Shown piece after piece: positions 24,357 to 34,600 of a DNA stretch of 38,252 nt. Made by a program: the position numbers and the translations under genes. Every line of letters begins with the position of its first letter. Position 1 is the stretch's first letter. The stretch is from the NCBI GenBank assembly GCA_944388655.1, contig CALXJP010000080.1:1-38252 (forward strand). The letters are read 5' to 3'. The notes beneath the pieces were generated by a model. The model made no database searches and was not told where the DNA came from. It saw only the letters and a program-made list of their open reading frames with translations. This DNA is from an uncultured Clostridia bacterium (lineage in GTDB: Bacteria; Bacillota; Clostridia; TANB77; CAG-508).

Positions 24357-24378
24357 TTAACTTGTAATTCCAAGTTAA
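24357..24378. other. perfect inverted repeat upstream of secG
   Basis: TTAACTTG (24357-24364) and CAAGTTAA (24371-24378) flank TAATTC. No T-tract follows, so an operator or RNA hairpin is more likely than a terminator. It lies about 63 bases upstream of the secG promoter. Confidence 0.4.
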
Positions 24379-24440
24379 CTTATATAACAATAATTTTAGA
24401 AAATCTATGGAAAGTTTTCCAACAAAATCAAAAAAAATAT

Positions 24441-24469
24441 TTGCATTTTTGATGTACTTGTGGTACAAT
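24441..24469 (+). promoter_or_regulatory. sigma-A-type promoter for secG-rnr
   Basis: TTGCAT (24441-24446), a 17-bp spacer and TACAAT (24464-24469) lie 38 bases before the secG start. Confidence 0.6.
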
Positions 24470-24507
24470 AGTCATATTGAAAAAAAGCTTGAGGAGAGAG
24501 GAATAAA

Positions 24508-24756
24508 ATGGAAATTGCAAGAAACATCGTATTAGTTATATATTTAATTGTATGTGTAGCGTTAATAATAGTTGCAACAGTTCAAACCAAGGAAAGCCAA
24601 GGAGCTTCTGGTGCAATAACAGGTTCTTCAACAAATAACTTTTATGAAAAAAATAAAGGAAGAACAAAAACAGGAAAATTAAAAAGAACAACCATTTTCT
24701 TAGGCATCTTATTTGCTGTATTAGCAGTTGTACTAGGAATATTGTATGTTATGTAA
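24508..24756 (+). CDS. secG: preprotein translocase subunit SecG
   Basis: SecG is the small non-essential partner of SecYE in the export channel. The 82-residue product has the expected two membrane helices (residues 6-25 and 62-81). Between them is the conserved cytoplasmic loop QTKESQGASGAITGSSTNNF. AGGAGAG precedes the start. rnr follows downstream, a gene order common in Firmicutes. Confidence 0.95.
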   Translation: MEIARNIVLVIYLIVCVALIIVATVQTKESQGASGAITGSSTNNFYEKNKGRTKTGKLKRTTIFLGILFAVLAVVLGILYVM

Positions 24757-24763
24757 AAATAGA

Positions 24764-24789
24764 AATGTAGCTACCAAAATAGCTACATT
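24764..24789 (+). terminator. hairpin between secG and rnr
   Basis: AATGTAGCTA (24764-24773) and TAGCTACATT (24780-24789) form a perfect 10-bp stem, followed by ATTTATTTT. It may attenuate rather than fully stop transcription into rnr. Confidence 0.7.
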
Positions 24790-24816
24790 ATTTATTTTGC
24801 CAAGAAAGGAGGGACT

Positions 24817-26784
24817 ATGAAAAATAAAAATATAGTACAAGGTGTATATAGAGGAACCACCAAAAAATTTGGTTTTGTTCAGGTATCAGAGGAAGAAGAA
24901 ATATATATTCATAAAAAAAATGTAGGACAAGCATTAAATGGAGATACCGTATTAGTAGAAATTTTGCCATACACAACAGGTAAAACCAAAGAAGGACGTA
25001 TTGTACAGGTAATACAACACGAAAAAACAACGTTAGTTGGCTTTTTAGAGAAAAATAGAAACTTTGGCTTTGTTATACCAGATGATAAAAAATTAGGAAG
25101 TGATATATTTATTCCTAAAAAATACTTGGGAAAAGCTAAAAATCAAGATAAAGTAGTAGTAGAAATTACCAAATACCCAGAAAAAGGAAAGAAAGCAGAA
25201 GGGAAAATCATAGAAATATTAGGAAAGATAGATGAAGCAGGAGTAGATATGCTTTCTATCATTAAAGAATACAATTTACCTAATGAATTTCCACAAAAAG
25301 TATTAAAAGAGGCAAAAAATATACAAGAAAAAATTTCTACACAAGAATTAAAAAATAGAAAAGACTTTCGTAAGGAAGAAATTTTTACCATTGATGGAGA
25401 AGATGCAAAAGATTTAGATGATGCAGTACAAGTAAAAAAATTACCTAATGGGCATTATGTATTAGGAGTACATATTGCAGATGTTAGTCACTATGTAAAA
25501 GAAAATTCTAACTTAGATAAAGAAGCTATAACCAGAGGAACTAGTGTATATATGCTAGATAGGGTTATTCCCATGTTACCTAAAGAATTATCTAATGGAA
25601 TATGTAGTTTAAATGAAGGAAAAGATAGACTAACACTTTCTGTTATTATGGAAATAGATGCTAAGGGAAAAGTAGTATCTTCAGAAATTGTTAAAGGGGT
25701 TATTCGAGTAACGAAAAGAATGAATTACCATGATGTAGCTATATTATTACATACTCCTCAAACTGCAGAAGAAAAGAAAATTGTACATCAGTACCAAAAA
25801 TATATAAAGCATTTTCAATTAATGCAAGAATTAGCCATTTTACTCCAAAAAAGAAGAGAAAAGAAAGGAAGTTTAAACTTAGATATACCAGAAACTAAGG
25901 TGATATTCAATGAGCAAGGAATAGCCATAGATATTCAAAAATATGAATTAAATTTTGCTAATGAAATAATAGAACAATTTATGCTAACAGCCAATGAAAC
26001 AGTAGCAGAAAGATTTTTCTGGTTAGAAGCACCATTTATATATCGTGTTCATGAAGCACCAGAGGAAGATAAAGTAAAAGAATTAAATCAATATTTATTT
26101 TCTCTAGGCTATAAAATACATGTAAGCAAAGATGAACTACGTCCAAAGGCTTTTGCAGAAGTATTAGAAAAAATAAAAAACAAAAAAGAAGAAAGCTTAG
26201 TTTCCCATCTTATACTAAGAACTTTAAAAGTTGCTCAATATGAAAGTGAAAATAAGGGGCACTTTGGTATAGCAAGTAAATATTATTGCCACTTTACATC
26301 TCCTATACGTAGATATCCGGATTTATTTATCCACCGTATAATTTCCTATTATCTATCAAGAGATTATCAAGTTACAGAAGAATGGAAAGAAAAAAATAGG
26401 GGAAAAGCAACTAAAATAGCAGAACTTTCTTCTGAAAGAGAAAAAATTGCACAAAAAGCAGAACGAGATAGCACAGACTTAAAAGAAGCAGAATATATGC
26501 AAAGCAAAATTGGTGAAATATATGAAGGCATGGTATCTTCTGTTACATCATTTGGCATGTTTGTACAGTTAGAAAATACAGTAGAAGGTCTAGTTCGTTT
26601 TGAACATATGGGAACAGAATATTTTATTTATGATGAAAATAGAAAAATATTAATAGGAGAAAAAACACATAAAAGTTATGCTTTAGGTGATAAGGTAAAA
26701 ATTCAAGTAATTCAAGCCAATAAGCAACTACGAGAAATTGATTTTGCCATAGTACCAGAAGAGGAAAAAACAATGCAAGAATAG
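24817..26784 (+). CDS. rnr: ribonuclease R
   Basis: RNase R is a processive 3'-5' exoribonuclease able to degrade structured RNA. In the 655-residue product, N-terminal cold-shock-like OB domains (KKFGFVQVSEEEEIYIH, NRNFGFVIPDD) precede the RNB catalytic domain. That domain has TIDGEDAKDLDDAVQV near residue 190 (metal-binding aspartates) and PIRRYPDLFIHRII. A C-terminal S1 domain (EGMVSSVTSFGMFVQLEN) follows near residue 570. The length is short for the family because no long Lys-rich tail is present. smpB, which commonly follows rnr, is absent here; a terminator and a minus-strand gene follow. Confidence 0.95.
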   Translation: MKNKNIVQGVYRGTTKKFGFVQVSEEEEIYIHKKNVGQALNGDTVLVEILPYTTGKTKEGRIVQVIQHEKTTLVGFLEKNRNFGFVIPDDKKLGSDIFIPKKYLGKAKNQDKVVVEITKYPEKGKKAEGKIIEILGKIDEAGVDMLSIIKEYNLPNEFPQKVLKEAKNIQEKISTQELKNRKDFRKEEIFTIDGEDAKDLDDAVQVKKLPNGHYVLGVHIADVSHYVKENSNLDKEAITRGTSVYMLDRVIPMLPKELSNGICSLNEGKDRLTLSVIMEIDAKGKVVSSEIVKGVIRVTKRMNYHDVAILLHTPQTAEEKKIVHQYQKYIKHFQLMQELAILLQKRREKKGSLNLDIPETKVIFNEQGIAIDIQKYELNFANEIIEQFMLTANETVAERFFWLEAPFIYRVHEAPEEDKVKELNQYLFSLGYKIHVSKDELRPKAFAEVLEKIKNKKEESLVSHLILRTLKVAQYESENKGHFGIASKYYCHFTSPIRRYPDLFIHRIISYYLSRDYQVTEEWKEKNRGKATKIAELSSEREKIAQKAERDSTDLKEAEYMQSKIGEIYEGMVSSVTSFGMFVQLENTVEGLVRFEHMGTEYFIYDENRKILIGEKTHKSYALGDKVKIQVIQANKQLREIDFAIVPEEEKTMQE

Positions 26785-26793
26785 AAACATAAA

Positions 26794-26833
26794 AACAATA
26801 AAAGAGCAGTACATAAACTGTTCTTTAATTGTT
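26794..26833. terminator. bidirectional terminator after rnr
   Basis: A long hairpin: AACAAT plus AAAGAGCAGT on the left (26794-26810) pairs with ACTGTTCTTT plus ATTGTT (ending 26833). The right arm overlaps the last codons of the minus-strand 60-residue gene. Confidence 0.75.
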
Positions 26834-27007
26834 TCCTATAATAATATAGTTACTAAAAATAACACAAAATAGAGTAAAAATAGTAAAAACTATACTTCCA
26901 TAATGATTTTTTTCAGTTTTATATTCATAAATACTATAAGAAATGCTTTGCACTAAAACAAATAAACTAAACAATAAAAACACAACATGAAATAAAATGG
27001 TAATCAT
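26825..27007 (-). CDS. 60-residue two-helix membrane protein at the end of the ger operon
   Basis: The protein has two hydrophobic helices (LFHVVFLLFSLFVLV and IVFTIFTLFCVIFSNYIII) joined by a charged loop (YEYKTEKNHYG). AAAGGAGG lies 7 bases before the ATG, good evidence that it is translated. It starts 12 bases after the gerC stop in the same direction, so it is likely a fourth operon member. Small membrane proteins beside ger operons (GerD or GerE-like accessories, CLC_0170-type proteins) are known, but I cannot assign it to one. Confidence 0.7.
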   Translation of the reverse strand: MITILFHVVFLLFSLFVLVQSISYSIYEYKTEKNHYGSIVFTIFTLFCVIFSNYIIIGNN

Positions 27008-27019
27008 AGAAAACCTCCT

Positions 27020-28259
27020 TTACTTGGTTTCGGTTAATAAAAAACCAGAACCTACATTGACATTTACTTCTACTTGAAATACACTATTTTTATAATTATC
27101 TAACCAATGAAAATTTTCTAAGTCTTGCGTAGTTAAAAATTGGCTTGCTACTTCTTTACCAAGTCCATTAATATCAGCATTGAATTGTAAAGAAGTTTTA
27201 TATAAATATTGCTTTATAGAAGAAGCCAAAAATTGTTCAACTGCGCAAGAAAGCTCTTGTAATACATCCTCATTTAAATAATCAGCCTCATGATTCATGG
27301 AATGAATTTTGCCATTAAAAGAACAATGAATTTTTATAAAAGGTGAACCATTAACAATTTCTACATCAATTTGTGTCGATTGAACAGGCTGTAAATACAC
27401 ATCAATTGCCTGTGTAGGTTGAAGTTGAGAGTTAGTATCATAAGAAGAATGATTTTCACTAGTAGAAGAAATAGGAACACGAACTAAAAATTCCTTTACA
27501 GCATTTTTAATAATGGAAAAACACAAAGTATCAGCAACATTTAATTCTCCTACTAAATGATCTTCTTTAAAAACGGCTAAACCGAATATTTTCAGAATCT
27601 CTTTTTCCTTCTATTGTAAAATCGGCATCTTGACTACTATTTAATCCACCTAGAATAGCATAAGAAGAGCATTCATCACATATTAAACCATTAAAAAAAT
27701 CTCCAATAGTGGAATTTACCACTAAACCAGTATATTGGTCAGATTGAGCAAATATTTCATAATATTGACTAGATAATTCCTCTAAACTAGGAAATGACTC
27801 TTCAATATAAGTTTTAGCATCACACTTACTAACAATAATATTAGAAGAAGGTCTTACTTGGGAATCATTCATTAAGGTGTATATATACTCAGAAACACCT
27901 TGTGAAGCAATTTCTTCAGAAAATATAATTAGCTTACAATGAGATAAATTTAATTTTTTACCAAGATAAGCATTCATCAATTGAATAGCCGTATTAATAG
28001 AAGGGGCTTCTACTGTGTTATTCACCGTTTGTGATTCTTTAGAACTACTGCCTTCCATGCTAGAAGGAAGATTGGTAAATTGAAATGTAACCTTCAATTG
28101 ATGTGTTTGGCCAGTATCAATGCCAAGTGCTACTACAAAAGCCAGATTATCAATATTCAAAGAAGCATAAGAACTAGAAAAACTAGCAATTAATAAAATA
28201 ATCATGAATAAAATGAAAATATAAATCACGATTTTTTTTAAAATTTGTGGAATATTCAT
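27020..28259 (-). pseudogene. gerC: Ger(x)C-family spore germination protein, +1 frameshift at 27584
   Basis: GerC proteins form a germinant receptor with GerA and GerB in the spore inner membrane. The first part (from ATG 28259, behind AAAGGAGG) reads ASLNIDNLAFVVALGIDTG and LKVTFQFTNLP. It runs to DSENIRFSRF, then stops at 27567. The second part resumes in the +1 frame with GLAVFKEDHLVGELNVADTL and ends LTETK at 27020. Removing one base (G27584 on the plus strand, C on the coding strand, att-C-ggt) restores a single 412-residue protein. The ATG overlaps the gerB stop (ATGA). The usual lipobox Cys of GerC is absent; the N-terminus is one hydrophobic helix followed by SSSYASL. The third receptor gene is thus either mutated or recoded. 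Confidence 0.88.
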
Positions 28260-29356
28260 GAAATTTCCTCCTTTTTGTTGGTTCTCATTTTCCAATTAGC
28301 AATAAGCAATATGCCTATACAAAAGGCAAATATGAAAAACCATACACAGTAACGAAATATAGTATTTTCAAAAAAGATAGATTCAGCATAATTTTTAGGC
28401 AATAAGGTAATAGCGAACATGAATAATGAAAATGGTAAAACTAAAGGTTTGTGATATTTTATTTTAGTAATCTTTTTAAAACAAAGAATAGAAATTTTGC
28501 TAGTAATTCCTAAGTAACAAACAAAAACAATCATCCATACTAACAAGAAAACAGACTCTAACCTTTGTACAAAGCTTCCAAACTCAATGTATCTAGTAGC
28601 AGAATAAAGAGGCATAAGTTCATCATTGCTAATAAAAAATTCAAACATAAAAAGAAGTGTAGCAACACAAAGAAAAAGATAAATAGCAGAAATAATAATA
28701 GAAGCAATACAAATCTTTTTATAATTTTCCGGCTTTTTTAATAATGGTGGTAAAAAATATAATACAGAAATTCCGCAAAAAGCTGAAACATTGCCAATGC
28801 CTGTTATAAAAGTATCTATTATGCCATCACCTAATAAAGGGAACATTCTTGAAAAAGAGAAGTTATCTATATTGGCTAAAAACAAAAACAAAACACTAAT
28901 AATAGCAAAAGGCATAATAAACGAAGTAGCTTTAAATGACGCGTGAAAAGATAAGTAATTAACAATTGTCATGGCAATAATAAAAAATAAAATAACAAAG
29001 GTAACATTCGTCATAGGAAAGTAAATGACCTGTATGCTTTGGCTAAAGTTACGTAGTAATATACTAGAACTAACAACAAAATATAGGATAAAAAGACTAC
29101 CTACAATATTTTTAAGAATGTTACCTCCTAAAAAGTGAGAAACATCTAAAATGTCTTGTCCTGGGAACTTTTTAAAGCAATAATAAATCAGCCATGCTAG
29201 TAAAATGACAATACCTGTAACATATAATAAATTTAATAGAGTAGCAGATTTGGTTGAATTCAGTAAAATTCTCGGCAAAGATAATACGGTATGGGCAATA
29301 GTAATTGTTAAAACTAAAGAAATAGCTTCTAAAGAAGATAGTTTTGTTTGATTCAT
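28256..29356 (-). CDS. gerB: GerB-family germination permease
   Basis: The 366-residue integral membrane protein has about ten helices and belongs to the APC-type GerAB family, the subunit that senses germinants. The start MNQTKLSSLEAISLVLTIT resembles the family N-terminus. FPGQDILDVSHFLGG in the first third is typical. AAAGGAG precedes the ATG, 19 bases after the gerA stop. The last codons overlap the gerC start. The ligand cannot be predicted from the sequence. Confidence 0.92.
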   Translation of the reverse strand: MNQTKLSSLEAISLVLTITIAHTVLSLPRILLNSTKSATLLNLLYVTGIVILLAWLIYYCFKKFPGQDILDVSHFLGGNILKNIVGSLFILYFVVSSSILLRNFSQSIQVIYFPMTNVTFVILFFIIAMTIVNYLSFHASFKATSFIMPFAIISVLFLFLANIDNFSFSRMFPLLGDGIIDTFITGIGNVSAFCGISVLYFLPPLLKKPENYKKICIASIIISAIYLFLCVATLLFMFEFFISNDELMPLYSATRYIEFGSFVQRLESVFLLVWMIVFVCYLGITSKISILCFKKITKIKYHKPLVLPFSLFMFAITLLPKNYAESIFFENTIFRYCVWFFIFAFCIGILLIANWKMRTNKKEEIS

Positions 29357-29375
29357 AATGAATACTCCTTTGATA

Positions 29376-31055
29376 TTAATTTTTCCATTTCATACTAATA
29401 GCTTCTTGATTTTTTTCTTTTTTGGTAGAAAGAAAAGCAGGTCTTTTTTCTTGTTTCCATATAGGAGGAATAAAATAATCATTGGATTTTTTATTGCTAC
29501 AGGTACAAGCAGAAGTAATAAAAGAAGTACCAAACGATTTCAAATTGCAAAGTATACATAAATATACAAAAATACCAATACTAATTCCTAAAAATCCTGC
29601 TATAAAACCAAGAAGAATAAAAATAAATCTAAAAAAACGTAGGTGAAAACCAAAAGAAAAATCTGGTATAGCAAATGAGGCAATTCCTGTAATGGCAACG
29701 ATAATAATTAAAATCGGACTAATAATTCCTGCACTTACAGCAGCTTGCCCTAATACCAATGCACCAACAATTCCTATAGTAGAGCCAATGGGCGAAGGAA
29801 CACGTAATCCTGCTTCTCGAATTAATTCAAAAGAAATTTCTAGTGTTAGAATTTCAATAATAACAGGAAACGGAACATTTTGCCTTGTAGGTAAAATTGA
29901 AAATAGTAATTCTGTAGGCAAAATTTCTTGATGAAAACAGGTAATAGCTACATATAATCCTGGTAATAATAACGTAATAAAGGCAGCAAGTAAACGAAGA
30001 CCCTTTAAAAAATTAGCAAAATAGGGTTTTAAGTTAGCATCTTCTGTAGAAGACATAAAATCAGAAATGGTAGCTGGCATAATAACTGCATAAGGAGAAC
30101 CATTGACTAAAACAGCTACACGCCCTTGTAACAAGTATTGAGATGTTTTATCTGGCCTTTCTGTAGATAAAATCTCAGGTATACCTAAAGTATTTTGGTC
30201 TACAATTAACTGCTCAAGTTGTCCAACAGAAAGAAGCGAATCAATTTGTAGATTATGAATACGATATTGTACCTCAGAAATTAAATCATCATTAGCAATA
30301 TTTTTCATATAACAAATAGCACATTTAGTTTTAGTAATATTTCCTACACTAACAGATTCCATAATTAAATTTTCATTATTAACAATTTTACGTAAAAGAG
30401 AAGTATTAGTTCGTAAATTTTCAACAAAAGCTTCATGAGGACCCTTAATAACAGTTTCATTTTGAGGTTGACTTACGCTTCTTTGTTTAAACCCTTTTAC
30501 CTCAATATCAAAAACAACATTTAACGTGTCAATAAATAAAGCACAATTGCCAGAATTAACACCAGAAAAAATCTCTGAAAAAGTATGCACTTGTTTTACA
30601 CTATTTTGAGGTAACAAACAGCTAGTAATATAAGAAACAATATCAAACTTCTTAATTTTTCTTACCGTAATATTATTAGTAACTGCTTCTGCAATAACAC
30701 GGTCTTGTTCTCCTTCAAAAGAATTTGCAGAATTTCTTAGCATAAGAGGCTTTAAAATAAAATCATTAATCATAGTAGAATTAACCATACCATCAATAAA
30801 CAATATAAAAGCTTCATATTGTCTATTTCTAGCTAAAATGTTAAATTCACGAATAACAATATCACTATTAAGCATAGTATTATAAGCCGTTTTTACATAT
30901 TCTAAATTAACGGCAACACTAGGAAAAATAGCTTGTTGTTGTGTTTTGTTTTCTTCAGGAACAGGCTGTGTACTACTTTCCTCGGGAAGATAAAATTCAT
31001 AATCTTTTTCAGGAACCCATGTAAGAAAATGTGCTAATTTTTCTAATAATGGCAT
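29376..31055 (-). CDS. gerA: GerA-family spore germination protein
   Basis: GerA subunits oligomerise into an ion channel that opens on germinant binding. The 559-residue protein has the large N-terminal soluble domain (for example VIREFNILARNRQYEAFILFIDGMV-type start, RTNTSLLRKIVNNENLIME, ISEVQYRIHNLQIDSLLS). The membrane domain follows with PDKTSQYLLQGRVAVLVNGSP, LPGLYVAITCFHQEILPTELL, and RVPSPIGSTIGIVGALVLGQAAV. The Cys/Lys-rich tail is short. GAAAGGA lies before ATG 31055. It heads a minus-strand operon gerA-gerB-gerC and is divergent from the 31262 gene. No clear sigma-G promoter was identified. Confidence 0.94.
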   Translation of the reverse strand: MPLLEKLAHFLTWVPEKDYEFYLPEESSTQPVPEENKTQQQAIFPSVAVNLEYVKTAYNTMLNSDIVIREFNILARNRQYEAFILFIDGMVNSTMINDFILKPLMLRNSANSFEGEQDRVIAEAVTNNITVRKIKKFDIVSYITSCLLPQNSVKQVHTFSEIFSGVNSGNCALFIDTLNVVFDIEVKGFKQRSVSQPQNETVIKGPHEAFVENLRTNTSLLRKIVNNENLIMESVSVGNITKTKCAICYMKNIANDDLISEVQYRIHNLQIDSLLSVGQLEQLIVDQNTLGIPEILSTERPDKTSQYLLQGRVAVLVNGSPYAVIMPATISDFMSSTEDANLKPYFANFLKGLRLLAAFITLLLPGLYVAITCFHQEILPTELLFSILPTRQNVPFPVIIEILTLEISFELIREAGLRVPSPIGSTIGIVGALVLGQAAVSAGIISPILIIIVAITGIASFAIPDFSFGFHLRFFRFIFILLGFIAGFLGISIGIFVYLCILCNLKSFGTSFITSACTCSNKKSNDYFIPPIWKQEKRPAFLSTKKEKNQEAISMKWKN

Positions 31056-31144
31056 AATGGTAAAATCCTTTCTCTATTTTATTTCTGTTAATAAGATAAC
31101 CAAAATAACAAAAAATATAACCAATTTTGCAAAATAAATACATA

Positions 31145-31173
31145 TTGAAAAAATGAAAAAAAAGAGATATAAT
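31145..31173 (+). promoter_or_regulatory. sigma-A-type promoter for the 31262 gene
   Basis: TTGAAA (31145-31150), a 17-bp spacer and a perfect TATAAT (31168-31173) give a 5' leader of about 80 bases. Confidence 0.65.
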
Positions 31174-31211
31174 GTAGTTATGGTAAACCCACTTTATCAA
31201 ATCCTTTTTCA

Positions 31212-31234
31212 TTTCTACTGTAAAGCAGTAGAAA
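31212..31234 (+). promoter_or_regulatory. perfect leader hairpin before the 31262 gene
   Basis: TTTCTACTG (31212-31220) pairs perfectly with CAGTAGAAA (31226-31234) across a 5-base loop TAAAG, inside the predicted leader. An AT-rich stretch follows, then AGGAGG. It could act as an RNA-stability or attenuation element. No riboswitch class is recognised. Confidence 0.45.
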
Positions 31235-31261
31235 AATAAATAATTTTAGGAGGAAAGGTGT

Positions 31262-31528
31262 ATGCAGAAACTCAAAATAGTTAATATGATACGGCAGGAC
31301 AAGGCGGTTTTGTATATCAAAACTGATAATCCAGATGCAAACTTATACATTTTTTATGCTTTTGCAGATGGACGTTTACAATGCTTTACATGGAGAGAAA
31401 ATGAAATAAGCATTTTATACCATGCGGAAGAGAATTATGCAGTTATACAAGGGGAAGAAAAGCATAAAGAACTTCATTTAAAAGATGAAAGTATGTTGTT
31501 AAATGTCGTTTTAACGTATAGGGAGTAA
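31262..31528 (+). CDS. conserved hypothetical protein, 88 residues
   Basis: The protein is soluble with alternating strands (KAVLYIKTDNPDANLYIFYAFADGRLQCFTW), suggesting a small beta-sheet fold. No motif is recognised. AGGAGGAAAGG precedes the ATG, the gene has a near-consensus promoter with a structured leader, and it ends in a strong terminator. It is thus a real single-gene unit. Residue 11 is encoded by CGG (31292-31294), one of only three such in-frame codons I found outside the frameshift sites. Function unknown. Confidence 0.7.
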   Translation: MQKLKIVNMIRQDKAVLYIKTDNPDANLYIFYAFADGRLQCFTWRENEISILYHAEENYAVIQGEEKHKELHLKDESMLLNVVLTYRE

Positions 31529-31537
31529 GCAAAAATG

Positions 31538-31571
31538 CAGGGAGAGAATCTAAACTCTCCCTGTATTTTTT
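31538..31571 (+). terminator. terminator after the 31262 gene
   Basis: A perfect 9-bp stem CAGGGAGAG/CTCTCCCTG (31538-31546 with 31555-31563) is followed by TATTTTTTC. Confidence 0.92.
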
Positions 31572-31623
31572 CTTTACAATTAGAAAAAAATAGGGTAAAC
31601 TTATTACAGAAAGGAAGAAAAAT

Positions 31624-34600
31624 ATGTCAGAAGAAGTAAAATGGACAAAAGAGCAAAAACAAGCTATAGAAGAAAAAGGAGAAAATATATTAGTTGCTGC
31701 AGCTGCAGGAAGTGGAAAAACAGCAGTATTAGTAGAAAGGATTATTCAAAAAGTTATTCATGAAGAGGTATCTATTGATAAAATATTAGTAGTAACCTTT
31801 ACCAATGCTGCGGCAAGTGAAATGAGACAAAGAATACTAGAAGCTATTTATCAAAAAATAGAAGAAGACCCTACGAATGTAAAATTACAAAGACAAATTA
31901 CATTATTAAACCAAGCAAGCATATGTACAATTCATGCTTTTTGTTTAGATATGATTCGTAATTATTTTTATGAAATTAATACATCTGCTAACTTTCGTGT
32001 AGGAGATACCACAGAAATAGAATTGTTAAAACAAGAAGTACTAGAAGATGTATTTGAACAAAAATATGAACAAGAAGAGGAAGAATTTATTGAGTTAGTA
32101 AAACTATATACCAAATATAGAGATGATATTGCTTTAAAAGAATTAGTATTACAAATATATAATTTTATACAAAGCATGCCATTCCCAGAAGATTGGTTAA
32201 AAGAAAAAATAGAAGCTTTACATATAAAAGAAGAACAAGACTTTACCAAAACCTGTTGGGGAAAAGTCATTATGCAAGAAGTTCAAGAAAATATACAAGA
32301 AAGTATTTTAGTATTACAGCACGTAAAAAAAACTATGCAACTATATTTACCAGAAATGGAAAAATTTTATATAACCATTTGTAGAGATGTAGAAAATTTA
32401 GAAAAATTAAAACAGTTATGTACACGAGGTACATGGGATGAAATAACTCAAGCTTTTAATAACTTATCATTAGATAGGTGGCCAACAGATAAAAAATGTG
32501 AAAATGCATATAAAACAGAAGCAAAAGAAATAAGAGATACGGTAAGCAAAAAAGTAAAAGAATATACTTCTCAATATTTTTCACAAACCAATCAGGAAAT
32601 TGCTAGAGATAGTAACCACATGTATAGAATCTTAAAAAATCTGGGAAATTTAGTCATAGAGTTTACTAATCAATTCGCAAAGGCAAAAAAAGAAAGAAAC
32701 ATAGTAGATTTTAACGATATTGAGCATTTTGCATTACATATTTGTGTGCAAAAAAAAGAAGGGAATATATTGCCTACAGCAGTTGCACAAAAATTACAGG
32801 AAAAATATGAAGAAATTTTAATAGATGAATATCAAGATAGTAATGAGGTACAAGAAAATATACTAAAAAGTATATCAAGAGGCAATAATATCTTTATGGT
32901 AGGAGATGTAAAACAAAGTATTTATCAGTTTAGGCAAGCCAAGCCACAATTATTTTTACAAAAATATGAAACTTACACCAAACAAAAACAAGAAGGAAAA
33001 GGACTAAAAATACAATTGTTTAAAAACTTCCGTAGTAGAAAAGAAGTTTTACAAATAACTAATGTAATATTTGAAAATATTATGCAAAAAGAAATAGGTG
33101 GCATAGAATATAACCAAGAAGAATACTTGAATCTAGGGGCTAGTTATCCAGAAAAACAAGAAAAAGAACAGCTTTTACAACCAGAATTACATATCATTGA
33201 TTTAGCAAAACAAGATGGGGACGAAGAAATAGAAGAAGTGATAGATAATAACACGATAGAAGCACAATTCGTAGCAAGTAAAATTCAAGAACTATTACAG
33301 AGTCATTATGCTATATATGATGCGAAAAAGAAAACGTATAGAAATATAGAGCCAAAGGATATTGTTATACTTTTGCGTTCTACTACAGCACTAGCACCAT
33401 TATATGAAAAAGAATTAGAAAAACAAGCAATCCCTGTATTTAGTGATACATCAGGGGAGTACTTAGATACACCAGAAATTCAAACCATCATTTCTTTATT
33501 AAAAATACTAGATAATCCAATGCAAGATATTCCTTTAGTGACAGTATTAAAATCAGCAATAGCTAACTTTACAGATAATGAACTAGTAGAAATACGCTTG
33601 GTAGACAAAAAAGAAAGTTTTTATATTACTTTATTAAAAGCAAGAAATTCTGTTAGAAAAGAGTTAGCGAATAAAATAGAGAGCTTTTTGCAAAATTTAG
33701 CCATGTGGAAAGAACAAATAGAATATAAAACTTTAGATGAACTTATTTGGCAAATTTATGTAGATACCAATTATTATAACTATGTAGGGCTACTGCCTAA
33801 TGGACCATTAAAACAAGCCAACTTAAAATTGCTATTTGAAAAGGCAAAACAATATGAACAGGCAAGTTTTAAAGGGCTTTTCCAATTTATTAACTTTATA
33901 GACAAATTAAAAAGTAGTAGTGGAGATATGCAGTCTGCTAAAATATTAGGGGAAAATGAAAATGTAGTGAGAATTATGAGTATTCATAAAAGTAAAGGAT
34001 TAGAATTCCCTGTTGTATTTTTATGTGCTACACAAAAAAAATTTAATATGCAAGATATGAATCAAAAAATATTATTACATGAAACATTAGGAATTACCCC
34101 TAACTTTATAGGAACTACTTTACCAATAGAATACCCCATCATACCAAAACAGGCAGTAAAACTACAGCTAAAAACAGAAACTATAGCAGAAGAAATGCGA
34201 GTACTATATGTAGCTTTAACAAGAGCAAAAGAAAAATTGTATATAACAGGAATAGTTAAAGATTTACAAAAAAGTTGGAAAGAAAAACAGCAAATTATGC
34301 AAATGCAAACAAATGAAAAAATTCCAGTTAATATTATTAAAAAGTATCCTTCCTATTTAGACTGGATACAACTAGTTTACTGTAAAAATAAGGAGTGTAT
34401 TCGACTACAAGAACATAAAAAACAAGAAATAGAACAAAATACCAAAAAAGAGGAACAAAAAGAAAATATTCAAGAAAAACTAAACCAATATGTAGGAAAT
34501 CAGCAAGTACAAAACACATTAAAACAAGAATTAAATTATGTATATCCTTATGAAAAGGCAACAACATTACCGATGCAATTAGCAGTTACAGATATAGAAA

